Shown: positions 1 to 7,596 of the stretch, piece after piece
How the letters are laid out: every line of letters starts with the position of its first letter
Position numbering within the stretch: position 1 is the stretch's first letter
Origin: JBEEJZ01 sp046046915
GTDB taxonomy: Bacteria > Pseudomonadota > Gammaproteobacteria > Burkholderiales > Burkholderiaceae_C
NCBI GenBank assembly: GCA_046046915.1
Contig: JBJOIT010000008.1
Coordinates: forward strand, 10,849 to 74,848
Length of the DNA stretch: 64,000 bases
Direction of reading: 5' to 3'
The notes under the pieces: generated by a model
Told to the model about the DNA's origin: nothing
What the model saw: the letters and a program-made list of their open reading frames with translations, nothing else
The model's database searches: none
Program-made: the position numbers and the translations under genes

Positions 1-42
1 TGCTGTTGGGACGATAGTTACCCTTTCTTTGCGACACCGCAC

Positions 43-69
43 TTGAAAACAGTGGCAGTGACTTAAAAT
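43..69 (+). promoter_or_regulatory. Probable sigma-70 promoter of ssrA
   Basis: TTGAAA at 43-48 and TAAAAT at 64-69 resemble -35 and -10 elements with a short 15-base spacer. The mature 5' end of the tmRNA at 79 lies about ten bases after the -10 element, as expected for a stable RNA. Confidence 0.5.
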
Positions 70-78
70 GATCACCGT

Positions 79-467
79 GGGGCTGCACTGGTTTCGACGT
101 GGGTTCGGACGCGGCGCAGGGCATGTCGAGGTTCAGTCACCTCGTAAAACAGCTGAAAAAACCTAACTGCAAACGACGAACGTTTCGCACTCGCTGCTTA
201 ATTGCACGTGAGCCTCGCAACAGCAAGCCAATAGGCTGGGCAAGGGTTGAAGCATCGCAAGGTGCGTCAGTCCAGGCTGCGGGGTAACTTCATTTGGCTG
301 GGTCCACCTTGGGTAACTTAGGGTGGATCAAGAAAATAGGTTGCTGGCGTTTTGCATAGCGTGCCACTGCGCGATGCCAAAGGCGAGACTTAAACCAGAC
401 GGCTACACATGTAGAACTGCTCGAAAAAGGCTTGCGGACGCGGGTTCAAATCCCGCCAGCTCCACCA
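79..467 (+). ncRNA. ssrA: tmRNA (transfer-messenger RNA), one-piece
   Basis: Rescues stalled ribosomes by trans-translation together with SmpB. The 5' end GGGGCTGC begins the tRNA-like domain. The 3' end at 441-467 carries a T-loop-like GGTTCAAATCC, the acceptor strand and an encoded CCA. The resume frame at 169-201 reads A-N-D-E-R-F-A-L-A-A followed by TAA, a typical betaproteobacterial degradation tag. About 389 nt is a normal length. Both halves of the tRNA-like domain are intact, so any integration at this gene would have regenerated it. Short open frames across it are not genes. Confidence 0.97.
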
Positions 468-480
468 ACATAACGTCTAA

Positions 481-520
481 AGGCGTCCAACAGAACTGTC
501 GGATGCCTTTTTTCTTTTTT
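481..520 (+). terminator. Rho-independent terminator after ssrA
   Basis: AGGCGTCC (481-488) pairs with GGATGCCT (501-508) around a 12-base loop, with a G-T pair, and is followed by a long T-rich run to about 520. It begins 14 bases after the tmRNA CCA end. Confidence 0.85.
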
Positions 521-704
521 AATTTCAATAACTTACGTCTTAATGGATGCTCTGTTGGTCCATTGACGTCCAGCTGTTTCCGGTTTGTGGTCGGGGTATG
601 GTTCGGGGTACACACCCGTACCACTACAAAAGCTTGTGACGAGCTCCCTTCTGGCATTGCGTGGCCGGCAAACATCTCAACACCTCATAGGCGTCGATCG
701 ACAT
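521..704. other. Gap between ssrA terminator and SRAP gene, no gene recognised
   Basis: I see no convincing gene here. The 3' flank of ssrA is a classic attachment site for tyrosine integrases, and an open minus-strand frame continues through this stretch, but it has no recognisable integrase motif. At most it could be the relic of an old insertion. Confidence 0.3.
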
Positions 705-1370
705 TCACATAAAGAGGTCACCTGACCCTTTGCCTCCCCGAGGCGCAGCTTCACTAACCAAAACCGTCTCATCAGGACACCGACACATCCCTGCCGCCGC
801 AGTTGGGCTGGCATACAGCCAATCCCTAAACTGCTCCGGCTCCAGGACCACCACGCTGCGCTTCTCGTCCCCCGGTCGATGGAAATGCCCCATCACCGCA
901 TGCCCGTCGGCATTGACCGTGAGCATTGAGAAGGAGTGCACGATCTCGCCGGTCTGGGGATCAAGCCAGCGGTCCCAGATGCTGGCCACCCCCATGGGCT
1001 CTCCATCTCGGCGCTTGATCCGCCAACGCACCCCCACACCGCTCTCCCAGTTGGGTTCAAAGAAATCATCCAGCAGGGCAATGGCGTAGTGACGCTTGCG
1101 CCAAGGGCTGCGGTAAGACGGCTTTTCTGCAACGGTCTCACAGCGTGCGTTGTAGGTGCGTCTGCCGATGGTGTTGTCCTTGGCCCAATGCGGCATCAAG
1201 CCAAAGCGGGCAGTACGCACCAATGGGGCCTGATGATCGTCGCCGAGCAAAGCGATGGGCGCGTCGTAGCCGGGATAGGCTTCAGGCGGGTAATGGATGT
1301 CCGGCCAATCCACCCCCAGGCTGTTCTTGACCCAGGTGCCGTTTCGTGTGGGACTGAAGTTGGTGCACAT
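705..1370 (-). CDS. SRAP-domain protein (YedK/HMCES family), abasic-site DNA-protein crosslinking
   Basis: YedK/HMCES proteins form a stable thiazolidine crosslink with abasic sites in single-stranded DNA. Key residues are visible: catalytic Cys2 directly after the start Met, the NARCETV segment (N74, R76, E78), Glu105 in the DFFEP motif and His162/His164 in the GHFHRP segment. Length (221 aa) is normal for the family. It is the last gene of a leftward group beginning with LexA-controlled umuDC, 30 bases after the DUF411 gene, which fits the older name 'SOS response-associated'. I see no separate LexA box in front of it, so it may depend on read-through. Confidence 0.92.
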   Translation of the reverse strand: MCTNFSPTRNGTWVKNSLGVDWPDIHYPPEAYPGYDAPIALLGDDHQAPLVRTARFGLMPHWAKDNTIGRRTYNARCETVAEKPSYRSPWRKRHYAIALLDDFFEPNWESGVGVRWRIKRRDGEPMGVASIWDRWLDPQTGEIVHSFSMLTVNADGHAVMGHFHRPGDEKRSVVVLEPEQFRDWLYASPTAAAGMCRCPDETVLVSEAAPRGGKGSGDLFM

Positions 1371-1400
1371 GGGTCAGAGCTTGGATCGTTGACCCGGTCC

Positions 1401-1961
1401 TCATTTGTACGAGTTAAACACCCGACCTTCTCCGTTCTTCTGGACCAGAACCACGTCGTAGCGATCCCGGCGTCCGCCGTACTCTGGGCCGTCCATGCCC
1501 GGAGAGCCCACCGGCATGCCTGGCACGGACAAGCCTATCGCTGGCGTCTTGTCTTTGAGGAGGCGATGGATGTCAGCAGCAGGGACGTGCCCTTCGATCA
1601 CATACCCTTGGACCAGAGCCGTATGGCAGGAGCCAAACTTGGCGGGCATGCCCAAGCGGGCCCTTGCGGCGTTGTTACCCGTGTCATAGACCTTGACTTC
1701 AAAGCCCCTGGCTTGAAGGTGCGAGATCCAGTCCTTGCAGCAACCGCAGTTCGGGTCCTTCCAGACCTCGATGTTGACCAGCGGCGTCTTGGCCCAGGCC
1801 TGACCGGCAATACCCATCGCGCCCATGCCACCGATTGCGACGGCGGTCAGCTTGGCCAATGTCGCCAGCGCGGCGCGACGTGCAGGCCTGTGTTGAGCAC
1901 TGTGGTCGGCGCTATGTTGCGGGCTACGGTCGTTGGGAGCTTGGGGCTTGAGGTTTTGCAT
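1401..1961 (-). CDS. DUF411 metal-binding protein with Tat-like export signal
   Basis: DUF411 proteins are small periplasmic thioredoxin-like proteins, often linked with copper handling. The start at 1961 gives an N-terminus with an arginine pair (ARRAALATLAK, about residues 27-37), a hydrophobic stretch and an AWA cleavage site near residue 57. The mature part has the hallmark DPNCGCC (Cys72, Cys74, Cys75) and GSCHTA (Cys112-His113), both suitable for metal binding, then a Met- and Gly-rich C-terminal half. An in-frame upstream ATG at 2117 would lengthen the protein but bury the export signal, so I rejected it. It lies between umuC and the SRAP gene, an odd place for a metal protein. Confidence 0.85.
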   Translation of the reverse strand: MQNLKPQAPNDRSPQHSADHSAQHRPARRAALATLAKLTAVAIGGMGAMGIAGQAWAKTPLVNIEVWKDPNCGCCKDWISHLQARGFEVKVYDTGNNAARARLGMPAKFGSCHTALVQGYVIEGHVPAADIHRLLKDKTPAIGLSVPGMPVGSPGMDGPEYGGRRDRYDVVLVQKNGEGRVFNSYK

Positions 1962-2080
1962 GGCTGTCTTCAGGGCAAATGCATAGAGGCGATGGATGAT
2001 CCTTCGCTCGAAGTGTAGTAATGCAGCGGAGGAACCTACGATAGGCCTGCTGTACGTGGGTTTACTTTGCCAAATTTCAT

Positions 2081-2130
2081 CCCGTCCCATCCTGTCACTC
2101 ACAGCCCGTCCCATCATTCACAGCCCATCC
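2081..2130. repeat. Short imperfect tandem repeats between umuC and DUF411 gene
   Basis: The unit CCCGTCCCATC followed by T/C-rich sequence ending in CACAG occurs twice (from 2081 and from 2105), with a weaker third copy starting near 2124. It lies in the 179-base gap upstream of the DUF411 gene. Its function is unknown. Confidence 0.5.
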
Positions 2131-2140
2131 AGGCATGGGA

Positions 2141-3439
2141 TCAAGCCCTGGCCACCGGCAACTCATCCCAGCAAGTCGTGTACCCCGGCGTTCTGCGATC
2201 TTGCTTCATGTACCAAACTCGCTTGTTGCCCGCCAACCCCGCGCTGCCGACGATCACTGTTCCCCGGCCAAAGCGGTCATTGAGCTGATCCAGGGTGCCC
2301 ATCAGCCGGCTCCGGTCTGAGTTGTCCTCGTCCTCCAGGTCCAGTTCAAACTGCTGGATGGCGTCGGATTGCAAATCCAGCAACATGACACCGGCCTTGG
2401 CGTAGTTGATACCGGGTCGGTAGATGGCTTTGAGGCCTTTCAAAGCAGAGGTGACCAAGACAGCAGTATCTGCACTGGGGCGCATGAGTGGCACGGTGAC
2501 TGAGCGGCTGTACTGCTCGTCCTTTCTGAAGGGGCTGGTACGGATGAACACCAAGATCTGGCCTGCCTGGCTGCCCTGCTTTCTGAGTTTGACGGCCGCG
2601 CGGCTGGCGAACTCTGTAACGGCTTCCCGGAGATCAGAGAGTTCGGTGACGGCGCGCCCAAAGGAGCGGGTACAGGCAATTTCTTTCTTGGACGCTGGCT
2701 CATCATCCAGGTCCACACAGGAGATGCCCTGGAGTTCACGCACAGTGCGCTCCAGCACCACAGACCAAGCTCTTTTGACGGTGGCGGCATCGAGCTGAGC
2801 CAGTTGCAGTGCCGTGGTGATGCCACCCGCATTGAGCTGCTTCGTGATCTGGCGTCCAACGCCCCAGATGTCTTGGACGGGTGTGGCGCCCAGCACGGCA
2901 TACAGGTCAGCTTGGCTGAGTGCGGTGAGGTCAGCCACTTGAGCAAGGTGGTCTGGGTAGCTGCCAGGTTTACGTTCTGCCGTCTTGGCCACATGGTTGG
3001 CCAGCTTGGCCAGGGTCTTGGTCGCGCCTATGCCTATGCCACAGGGGATACCCACCCACTGCAAGATGCGCGAGCGGATCTTGTGGCTGCGCTCGGTCAG
3101 GTTACCTCTCACCCCAGTGAGGTCGATGAAGCTTTCATCAATGGAGTAGATCTCTTGGGCGGGGCCCAGTCCAGCGGCCAGGCTCATCATGCGGTCACTG
3201 AGGTCTCCATACAGGGCGAAGTTGGCTGAGAGGGCGACCAGTCCATCGGATTCAGCCAGGTGCTTGATCTTGAACCAAGGCGCTCCCATGGCAATGCCCA
3301 GTGCCTTGGCTTCGTTGGAGCGGGCAATGGCACAGCCGTCGTTGTTGCTCAAGACCACCACGGGTCGTCCACTCAGACTGGGTCTGAAGACGCGCTCGCA
3401 GGAGACATAGAAGTTGTTGCCATCGACCAGGGCGTACAT
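2141..3439 (-). CDS. umuC: DNA polymerase V catalytic subunit (Y-family translesion polymerase)
   Basis: Error-prone polymerase that copies past DNA lesions together with processed UmuD. The 432-aa product starts MYALVDGNNFYVSCERVF, with catalytic Asp6, and carries the Y-family active site SIDESFID (Asp101, Glu102), the helix-hairpin-helix/thumb region and a normal little-finger domain. Length agrees with E. coli UmuC (about 420 aa). The open frame extends upstream over umuD, but the conserved N-terminus fixes the start at 3439. It lies 61 bases after umuD and is presumably cotranscribed from the LexA-controlled promoter. Confidence 0.95.
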   Translation of the reverse strand: MYALVDGNNFYVSCERVFRPSLSGRPVVVLSNNDGCAIARSNEAKALGIAMGAPWFKIKHLAESDGLVALSANFALYGDLSDRMMSLAAGLGPAQEIYSIDESFIDLTGVRGNLTERSHKIRSRILQWVGIPCGIGIGATKTLAKLANHVAKTAERKPGSYPDHLAQVADLTALSQADLYAVLGATPVQDIWGVGRQITKQLNAGGITTALQLAQLDAATVKRAWSVVLERTVRELQGISCVDLDDEPASKKEIACTRSFGRAVTELSDLREAVTEFASRAAVKLRKQGSQAGQILVFIRTSPFRKDEQYSRSVTVPLMRPSADTAVLVTSALKGLKAIYRPGINYAKAGVMLLDLQSDAIQQFELDLEDEDNSDRSRLMGTLDQLNDRFGRGTVIVGSAGLAGNKRVWYMKQDRRTPGYTTCWDELPVARA

Positions 3440-3465
3440 GTCACGAATCCAATGACAAATGCATA

Positions 3466-3490
3466 GCGAAGCAAAGCAAAGCAAAGGCAA
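3466..3490. repeat. GCAAA pentanucleotide micro-repeat in umuD-umuC spacer
   Basis: About three GCAAA units plus degenerate flanks fill the spacer between umuD and umuC. The tract is too short to argue strongly for slippage. Confidence 0.4.
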
Positions 3491-3500
3491 GTGCCTGGGC

Positions 3501-3968
3501 TCAGTTCGGAAACTGTTTGATGCTGCTGGTGACCACGCCCCAGATCTCGAGGGTCTGGCCATCCTTGGGGGTGATGTCGGGGAAGGTGGGGTTGGCAGCT
3601 TTGAGCTTGACTTGGCCCTGGCGTTGGTGGAGTTGCTTGATGGTGAAGTCGCCATCCACCACGGCGACCACGATCTGGCCATGGCGGGGTTTGATGGCCC
3701 GGTCCACCATGACCACGTCGCCGTCAAAGATGCCGGCCTCGCGCATGGATTCACCCCGCACCCGTATCAGGTAGGTGGCTTGCGGATGCTTCACGAGCTT
3801 GGCCATCAGGTCCACACGCTGGATCAGGAAGTCTTCGGCAGGTGAAGGAAAGCCGGCACGTACCCTTGATGCGACCTCTGAGACCCACACGGGAGCGCCC
3901 ACGCACAGCAGCGCCGGGTAAGGGCCTGCTGGGAGGTTGAGGGTGGGGAGTACGGGCTGGGTGGTCAT
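3501..3968 (-). CDS. umuD: UmuD-like self-cleaving SOS mutagenesis protein
   Basis: LexA/UmuD-type S24 peptidase that cleaves itself on RecA filaments and then joins UmuC as polymerase V. The 155-aa product has the expected A-G cleavage site (Ala38-Gly39 in RAGFPSP), nucleophile Ser74 in RGESM and general-base Lys111 in DFTIKQL; the 37-residue Ser-Lys spacing equals that of E. coli UmuD. The ATG at 3968 sits only 2 bases from a LexA box, so there is no room for a normal ribosome-binding site. An upstream in-frame start at 4058 is possible but adds unrelated sequence. First gene of the SOS cassette. Confidence 0.93.
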   Translation of the reverse strand: MTTQPVLPTLNLPAGPYPALLCVGAPVWVSEVASRVRAGFPSPAEDFLIQRVDLMAKLVKHPQATYLIRVRGESMREAGIFDGDVVMVDRAIKPRHGQIVVAVVDGDFTIKQLHQRQGQVKLKAANPTFPDITPKDGQTLEIWGVVTSSIKQFPN

Positions 3969-3970
3969 AA

Positions 3971-3986
3971 CTGTATGCGCGTACAG
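3971..3986 (-). promoter_or_regulatory. LexA (SOS) box of umuDC
   Basis: CTGT-N8-ACAG with internal ATGCGCGT, a perfect match to the LexA consensus and nearly palindromic. It overlaps a TATACT -10-like element (minus strand, 3985-3990) and ends 2 bases before the umuD ATG, so bound LexA would cover both promoter and translation start. The expected transcript would have a leader of about ten bases or less. Confidence 0.88.
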
Positions 3987-4187
3987 TATATTGCCGCACC
4001 GAGGCCTGGTATCAGATACGCCTAAACGGAGAGTTAGGCCAGAACAGGTACGAGCCACGCCCCACGCCCCATCAGGGTGGAGGGGCTATCAAACCAGCGG
4101 CATGTTCGATTTCCGGCATGCCTTGATCGCGAGGGACTTCTGCGCCTATCCGTAAGCACAGCAGCCCTTTGCGGTACGCAGATTAAA

Positions 4188-5633
4188 TTACACCGGGAAA
4201 GAGGCGAATTGAATTCCTGCCATCTGTTGTGCCAGACGTACCACCTGGCAGCTGTAGCCGAACTCGTTGTCGTACCACACGTACAGCACGATGTTGCGTC
4301 CGTTGGCGATGGTGGCAGGCGCGTCCACCACGCCAGCGTGGCGAGAACCCACCAGGTCGCTGGAGACGATTTCAGTGGAGGCGCTGTAGTCGATCTGCTC
4401 TTGCAGCTCGGGGCTCAGCGCGCAATCACGCAGGTAGGTGTTTAGCGCTTCCTTGGTGGTTTCAGCACCCAGCGTCAGGTTCAGGATGGCCATGCTCACG
4501 TTGGGTGTGGGCACGCGTATGGCATTACCGGTCAACTTGCCTGCCAGCTCTGGCAGCGCCTTGGCAACAGCTTTGGCTGCACCCGTTTCGGTGATCACCA
4601 TGTTCAGCGGCGCGCTGCGACCGCGGCGCTCGGCCTTGTGGTAGTTATCGATCAGGTTCTGGTCGTTGGTGAAGGAGTGCACCGTTTCCACGTGGCCATG
4701 CTCAATACCAAACTTGTCGCTGATGGCCTTGAGCACCGGCACGATGGCGTTGGTGGTGCAACTGGCGGCAGTGACGATTTTGTCGTCGTCTTTCAGTTCG
4801 CCGCTGTTGATGCCGTACACGATGTTCTTGAGCGAGCCCTTGCCCGGTGCTGTCAGCAGAACGCGGGAAACACCCGGGCTCTGCAGGTGCAGAGAAAGGC
4901 CCGCCTCATCGCGCCAAGAGCCGGTGTTGTCGATCACGATGGCGTTGTGGATGCCGTGGGCCGTGTAGTCGATCTTGTCTGGGCCTTCGCCATTGATCAC
5001 TTTGATGAACACACCATTGGCGATGATGCCGCTGTTCTCGTTGTCCACGACGATGGAGCCGTTGAAGGGGCCGTGCACTGAGTCCCGGCGCAGCAGGGCA
5101 GCGCGCTTCTCGAGGTCATTGCCCTTGCCCTTGCGGACCACAATGGCGCGCAGGCGCATCTTGTTGCCCTTGCCGGTGCGCTCGATCAACAGGCGAGCCA
5201 GCAAACGGCCGATGCGTCCAAAGCCGTACAGGACGATGTCGCGAGGCTCTTTGAGCAGAGGGTCCGGGTGGCCGACGATAGGAGCCAATTCCTCACGAAG
5301 GAAATCATTGGCAGAGACGCCATTGCCCGCAGCTAGCCATTTGTTCGTGAGACGCCCCAGGTCAATCTTGGCGGGCGCCAGTTGCAGGGCTTCCATGGCC
5401 ACAACGAGCTTAAAGCTGTGTTGAATGGAAAGCTCTTCACCCGTGTACTGACGCGCAAAACGGTGGGTCTTGAGGATGTCAACGGTGGTCACGTTGTTAA
5501 TGGCCCGCCCGTAAATACGCAGCAGAATGCCGTTGTTTCGGTACAACCTGCCTATCATCGGCAGCATCTGTTCGGCCAACTCCAGGCGCTCGATATAGGC
5601 CTGTAGCAGTTGATCTTCCTTTTCGTTGCTCAT
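4188..5633 (-). CDS. Glyceraldehyde-3-phosphate dehydrogenase, long form (Gap2-like)
   Basis: Interconverts glyceraldehyde 3-phosphate and 1,3-bisphosphoglycerate. At 481 aa it is about 140 residues longer than ordinary GAPDH. Residues 1-130 form an extension known from a second, long GAPDH of proteobacteria such as Pseudomonas. The catalytic part then shows GFGRIG (137-142), the active-site SCTTN (Cys292), His319, and NEFGYS near the C-terminus. Related long enzymes are often linked with gluconeogenic use; that role is inferred here. It is monocistronic by position, with a palindrome about 40 bases upstream that could be an operator. Confidence 0.93.
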   Translation of the reverse strand: MSNEKEDQLLQAYIERLELAEQMLPMIGRLYRNNGILLRIYGRAINNVTTVDILKTHRFARQYTGEELSIQHSFKLVVAMEALQLAPAKIDLGRLTNKWLAAGNGVSANDFLREELAPIVGHPDPLLKEPRDIVLYGFGRIGRLLARLLIERTGKGNKMRLRAIVVRKGKGNDLEKRAALLRRDSVHGPFNGSIVVDNENSGIIANGVFIKVINGEGPDKIDYTAHGIHNAIVIDNTGSWRDEAGLSLHLQSPGVSRVLLTAPGKGSLKNIVYGINSGELKDDDKIVTAASCTTNAIVPVLKAISDKFGIEHGHVETVHSFTNDQNLIDNYHKAERRGRSAPLNMVITETGAAKAVAKALPELAGKLTGNAIRVPTPNVSMAILNLTLGAETTKEALNTYLRDCALSPELQEQIDYSASTEIVSSDLVGSRHAGVVDAPATIANGRNIVLYVWYDNEFGYSCQVVRLAQQMAGIQFASFPV

Positions 5634-5670
5634 ACTTTTCCCACAGTCATTGATATTTATGCCAACTCGA

Positions 5671-5692
5671 AACCAGAAAATATTGTCTGGTT
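5671..5692. promoter_or_regulatory. Palindrome upstream of the long GAPDH gene
   Basis: AACCAGA (5671-5677) and TCTGGTT (5686-5692) are perfect inverted arms around an AATATT centre. It lies 38 bases upstream of the GAPDH start, a suitable position for a repressor or activator site. The binding protein is unknown. Confidence 0.45.
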
Positions 5693-5763
5693 GGGGGCTT
5701 ACGGTGAGCTTTCCCCCACGAAAACGTCGTGAGTATTCACTTGAGCCGGGGACCCTTTGAACT

Positions 5764-6738
5764 TCAGCCCCTGATCGGACCGGGTGCCACTAGCAGCTCT
5801 ACAGCTTCCATCAGCGAGGCCGAAATTCGGCGGGCGCCGCGCTCTCCAGGGATGACGCTGTAACGGTAACCCGCCGGCAAAAGGTGCAGGCGCACGCCCA
5901 GTAACTCGAGGCGCTCGTTGGCTTCGATATCCGCGAAGTTGGAGGTCATGGCTCGCGCATCCAGCAGGGTCACGGCACCTTTGCCGATGACTTCGACACT
6001 GTGTGCACGTTCAATGACCAGAGCCGTATCCTCATCTATGCCTATGCCCAGCATGTCCGGACGCTGAGCCAGGACTGACAGCAGTCGGCCCAAACGACGG
6101 CGTTCTGAAAAATGCTGATCGATGATGGCTCGGGACACAAACCCCAGTCCCAGGTCCAGTATGGCGGCATCTTTTTCAGGCAGCCTGGGTGTACTTCCTT
6201 CTGCGAGCATCAGGCGCGACATGGCAGCCGCCCCAGCGCTGGTGCCACCTATGCAGCAACCGCGAGCGTGAAACGCGGTGTGCATGGCCCTGGCTGTGTC
6301 GGTTTCCCAAATCAGGTTCATCAGACGTCGCTGGTCACCACCCGTCATGAAAATGCCATCGGCCGCCAGTATTTGCTGGATCAAGGTCACATCATTCGCT
6401 TCCTCGGCAGTGCGTATGGTCAACGCAGAGATGTCGCTGACCCCTAGCTCGCGAAACACGGGCTCATAGCCCCGCCAACTGGCATCCGGGTCACCACTGG
6501 CCGCCGTCATGACGAGGATTCGTGCGGTGCCACCGCCGCACAGTTCCACGAACCGGCGCAGGATGACGCGATCTTGAAGCCTGTCTTCTGCGCCACCAAT
6601 CACCACAAGGCGCCCCGTTCGTCGCGCTTGTGCCTGCGCGCCAACAGGCGTTAGTCCCAAACCGGCGCCAAGTGCCAGCAGGTGTCGTCTATTTATCGAT
6701 GTCATGGATCTGATTATCTGAAGGGGGTGCTGTCTCAT
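5764..6738 (-). CDS. Cyanophycinase-like peptidase S51 with export signal
   Basis: S51 serine peptidases include cyanophycinase, which splits the storage polymer cyanophycin to beta-Asp-Arg dipeptides. The 324-aa product has the nucleophile motif GGTSAGAAAMS (Ser167), the MTGGDQ segment near 131-136 and the family's conserved C-terminal half. The N-terminus (NRRHLLALGAGLGL, about 16-29, ending AQAQA) looks like a Tat signal, so the enzyme probably acts outside the cytoplasm, as in extracellular cyanophycinases. No cyanophycin synthetase lies in the window, so the substrate may be imported or different. An alternative ATG at 6705 gives a tighter signal peptide. Its start region touches that of rsuA on the other strand. 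Confidence 0.85.
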   Translation of the reverse strand: MRQHPLQIIRSMTSINRRHLLALGAGLGLTPVGAQAQARRTGRLVVIGGAEDRLQDRVILRRFVELCGGGTARILVMTAASGDPDASWRGYEPVFRELGVSDISALTIRTAEEANDVTLIQQILAADGIFMTGGDQRRLMNLIWETDTARAMHTAFHARGCCIGGTSAGAAAMSRLMLAEGSTPRLPEKDAAILDLGLGFVSRAIIDQHFSERRRLGRLLSVLAQRPDMLGIGIDEDTALVIERAHSVEVIGKGAVTLLDARAMTSNFADIEANERLELLGVRLHLLPAGYRYSVIPGERGARRISASLMEAVELLVAPGPIRG

Positions 6739-6752
6739 TGGACAATATCAGC

Positions 6753-7505
6753 ATGACAACAATGCGGCTTGACAATATTCTTTACAGCCAGGGTTTTGGC
6801 ACCCGACGGGTCTGTGCTGGACTGATCCAGCAAGGTTTGGTGTCCGTTAACGGCAGCAAGGTCAGTGATCCGAGCTCCGAGTGGTCGTCTGAGGGGCTGC
6901 ACTATACGGTACAGGGCGTTGATTGGATTTGTCACACCAAGGCCTATCTCATGCTCAACAAGCCGGCCGGTACGGAGTGCTCCCAAAAGCCGTCCACTTA
7001 TCCCAGCATCTACACCTTGTTGCCCTCAGCCCTGCGCCTGCGCCCTCAAAAAAGCGCGGTTCAGGGTGTCCAAGCGGTCGGGCGTCTGGATCAGGACACA
7101 ACCGGGCTGCTGCTATTGAGCGACGATGGTCAGTTCATACACCGCATGAGTTCGCCCAAAAAGCATTTACCCAAGGTTTACGAGGTGACCGCCAAGCACC
7201 CGCTCACCCATCAGCAGGTCGAGCGCCTGGTTGCCGGCGTGGTTCTGGATGACGATCCCAAGCCCGTCAAGGCCGCCGCATGCGAGATAGTGGATGCTGA
7301 TGGCGCTGCACTGCACTTGCGTTTGACGCTGACCGAAGGCAAATACCACCAGGTCAAGCGCATGCTGGCCGCTGTTGGCAACCGGGTTGAAGGCCTACAC
7401 CGATCCAGGATTGGTGACCTGACTTTGCCGGAAGATCTTTTGCCGGGCCAATGGCGTTGGTTGAGTGCTGCTGATTTGACCAAGCTGGTGCCGCGGTCGA
7501 CATAA
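6753..7505 (+). CDS. rsuA: 16S rRNA pseudouridine(516) synthase
   Basis: Isomerises uridine 516 of 16S rRNA. It has an N-terminal S4 RNA-binding domain (MRLDNILYSQGFGTRR, then VSVNG) and the RsuA/RluB catalytic motif GRLDQDTTGLLLL with catalytic Asp near residue 113, then the TEGKYHQVKRM motif. At about 250 aa it is slightly longer than E. coli RsuA. ATG at 6753 and at 6762 are both possible; the second matches the usual family start. It runs divergently from the cyanophycinase-like gene. Confidence 0.92.
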   Translation: MTTMRLDNILYSQGFGTRRVCAGLIQQGLVSVNGSKVSDPSSEWSSEGLHYTVQGVDWICHTKAYLMLNKPAGTECSQKPSTYPSIYTLLPSALRLRPQKSAVQGVQAVGRLDQDTTGLLLLSDDGQFIHRMSSPKKHLPKVYEVTAKHPLTHQQVERLVAGVVLDDDPKPVKAAACEIVDADGAALHLRLTLTEGKYHQVKRMLAAVGNRVEGLHRSRIGDLTLPEDLLPGQWRWLSAADLTKLVPRST

Positions 7506-7596
7506 CGGCCCCTACACTTTTTATCTCCCCTGTGTATGGTCGGCCATACGATCTCCACTGCGGTGCGTTAACCTTTCCCAAGCTATTCCATTCTTT

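Noticed and set aside
403..675. Minus-strand frame of 90 codons overlapping ssrA as an integrase remnant
   Set aside because: It crosses the tmRNA 3' end and has no recombinase motif; the tmRNA explains the conserved part.
936..2018. Long plus-strand open frame of 360 codons opposite the SRAP and DUF411 genes
   Set aside because: It shows no recognisable domain and runs antisense to two well-supported genes; an opposite-strand shadow of GC-rich coding sequence.
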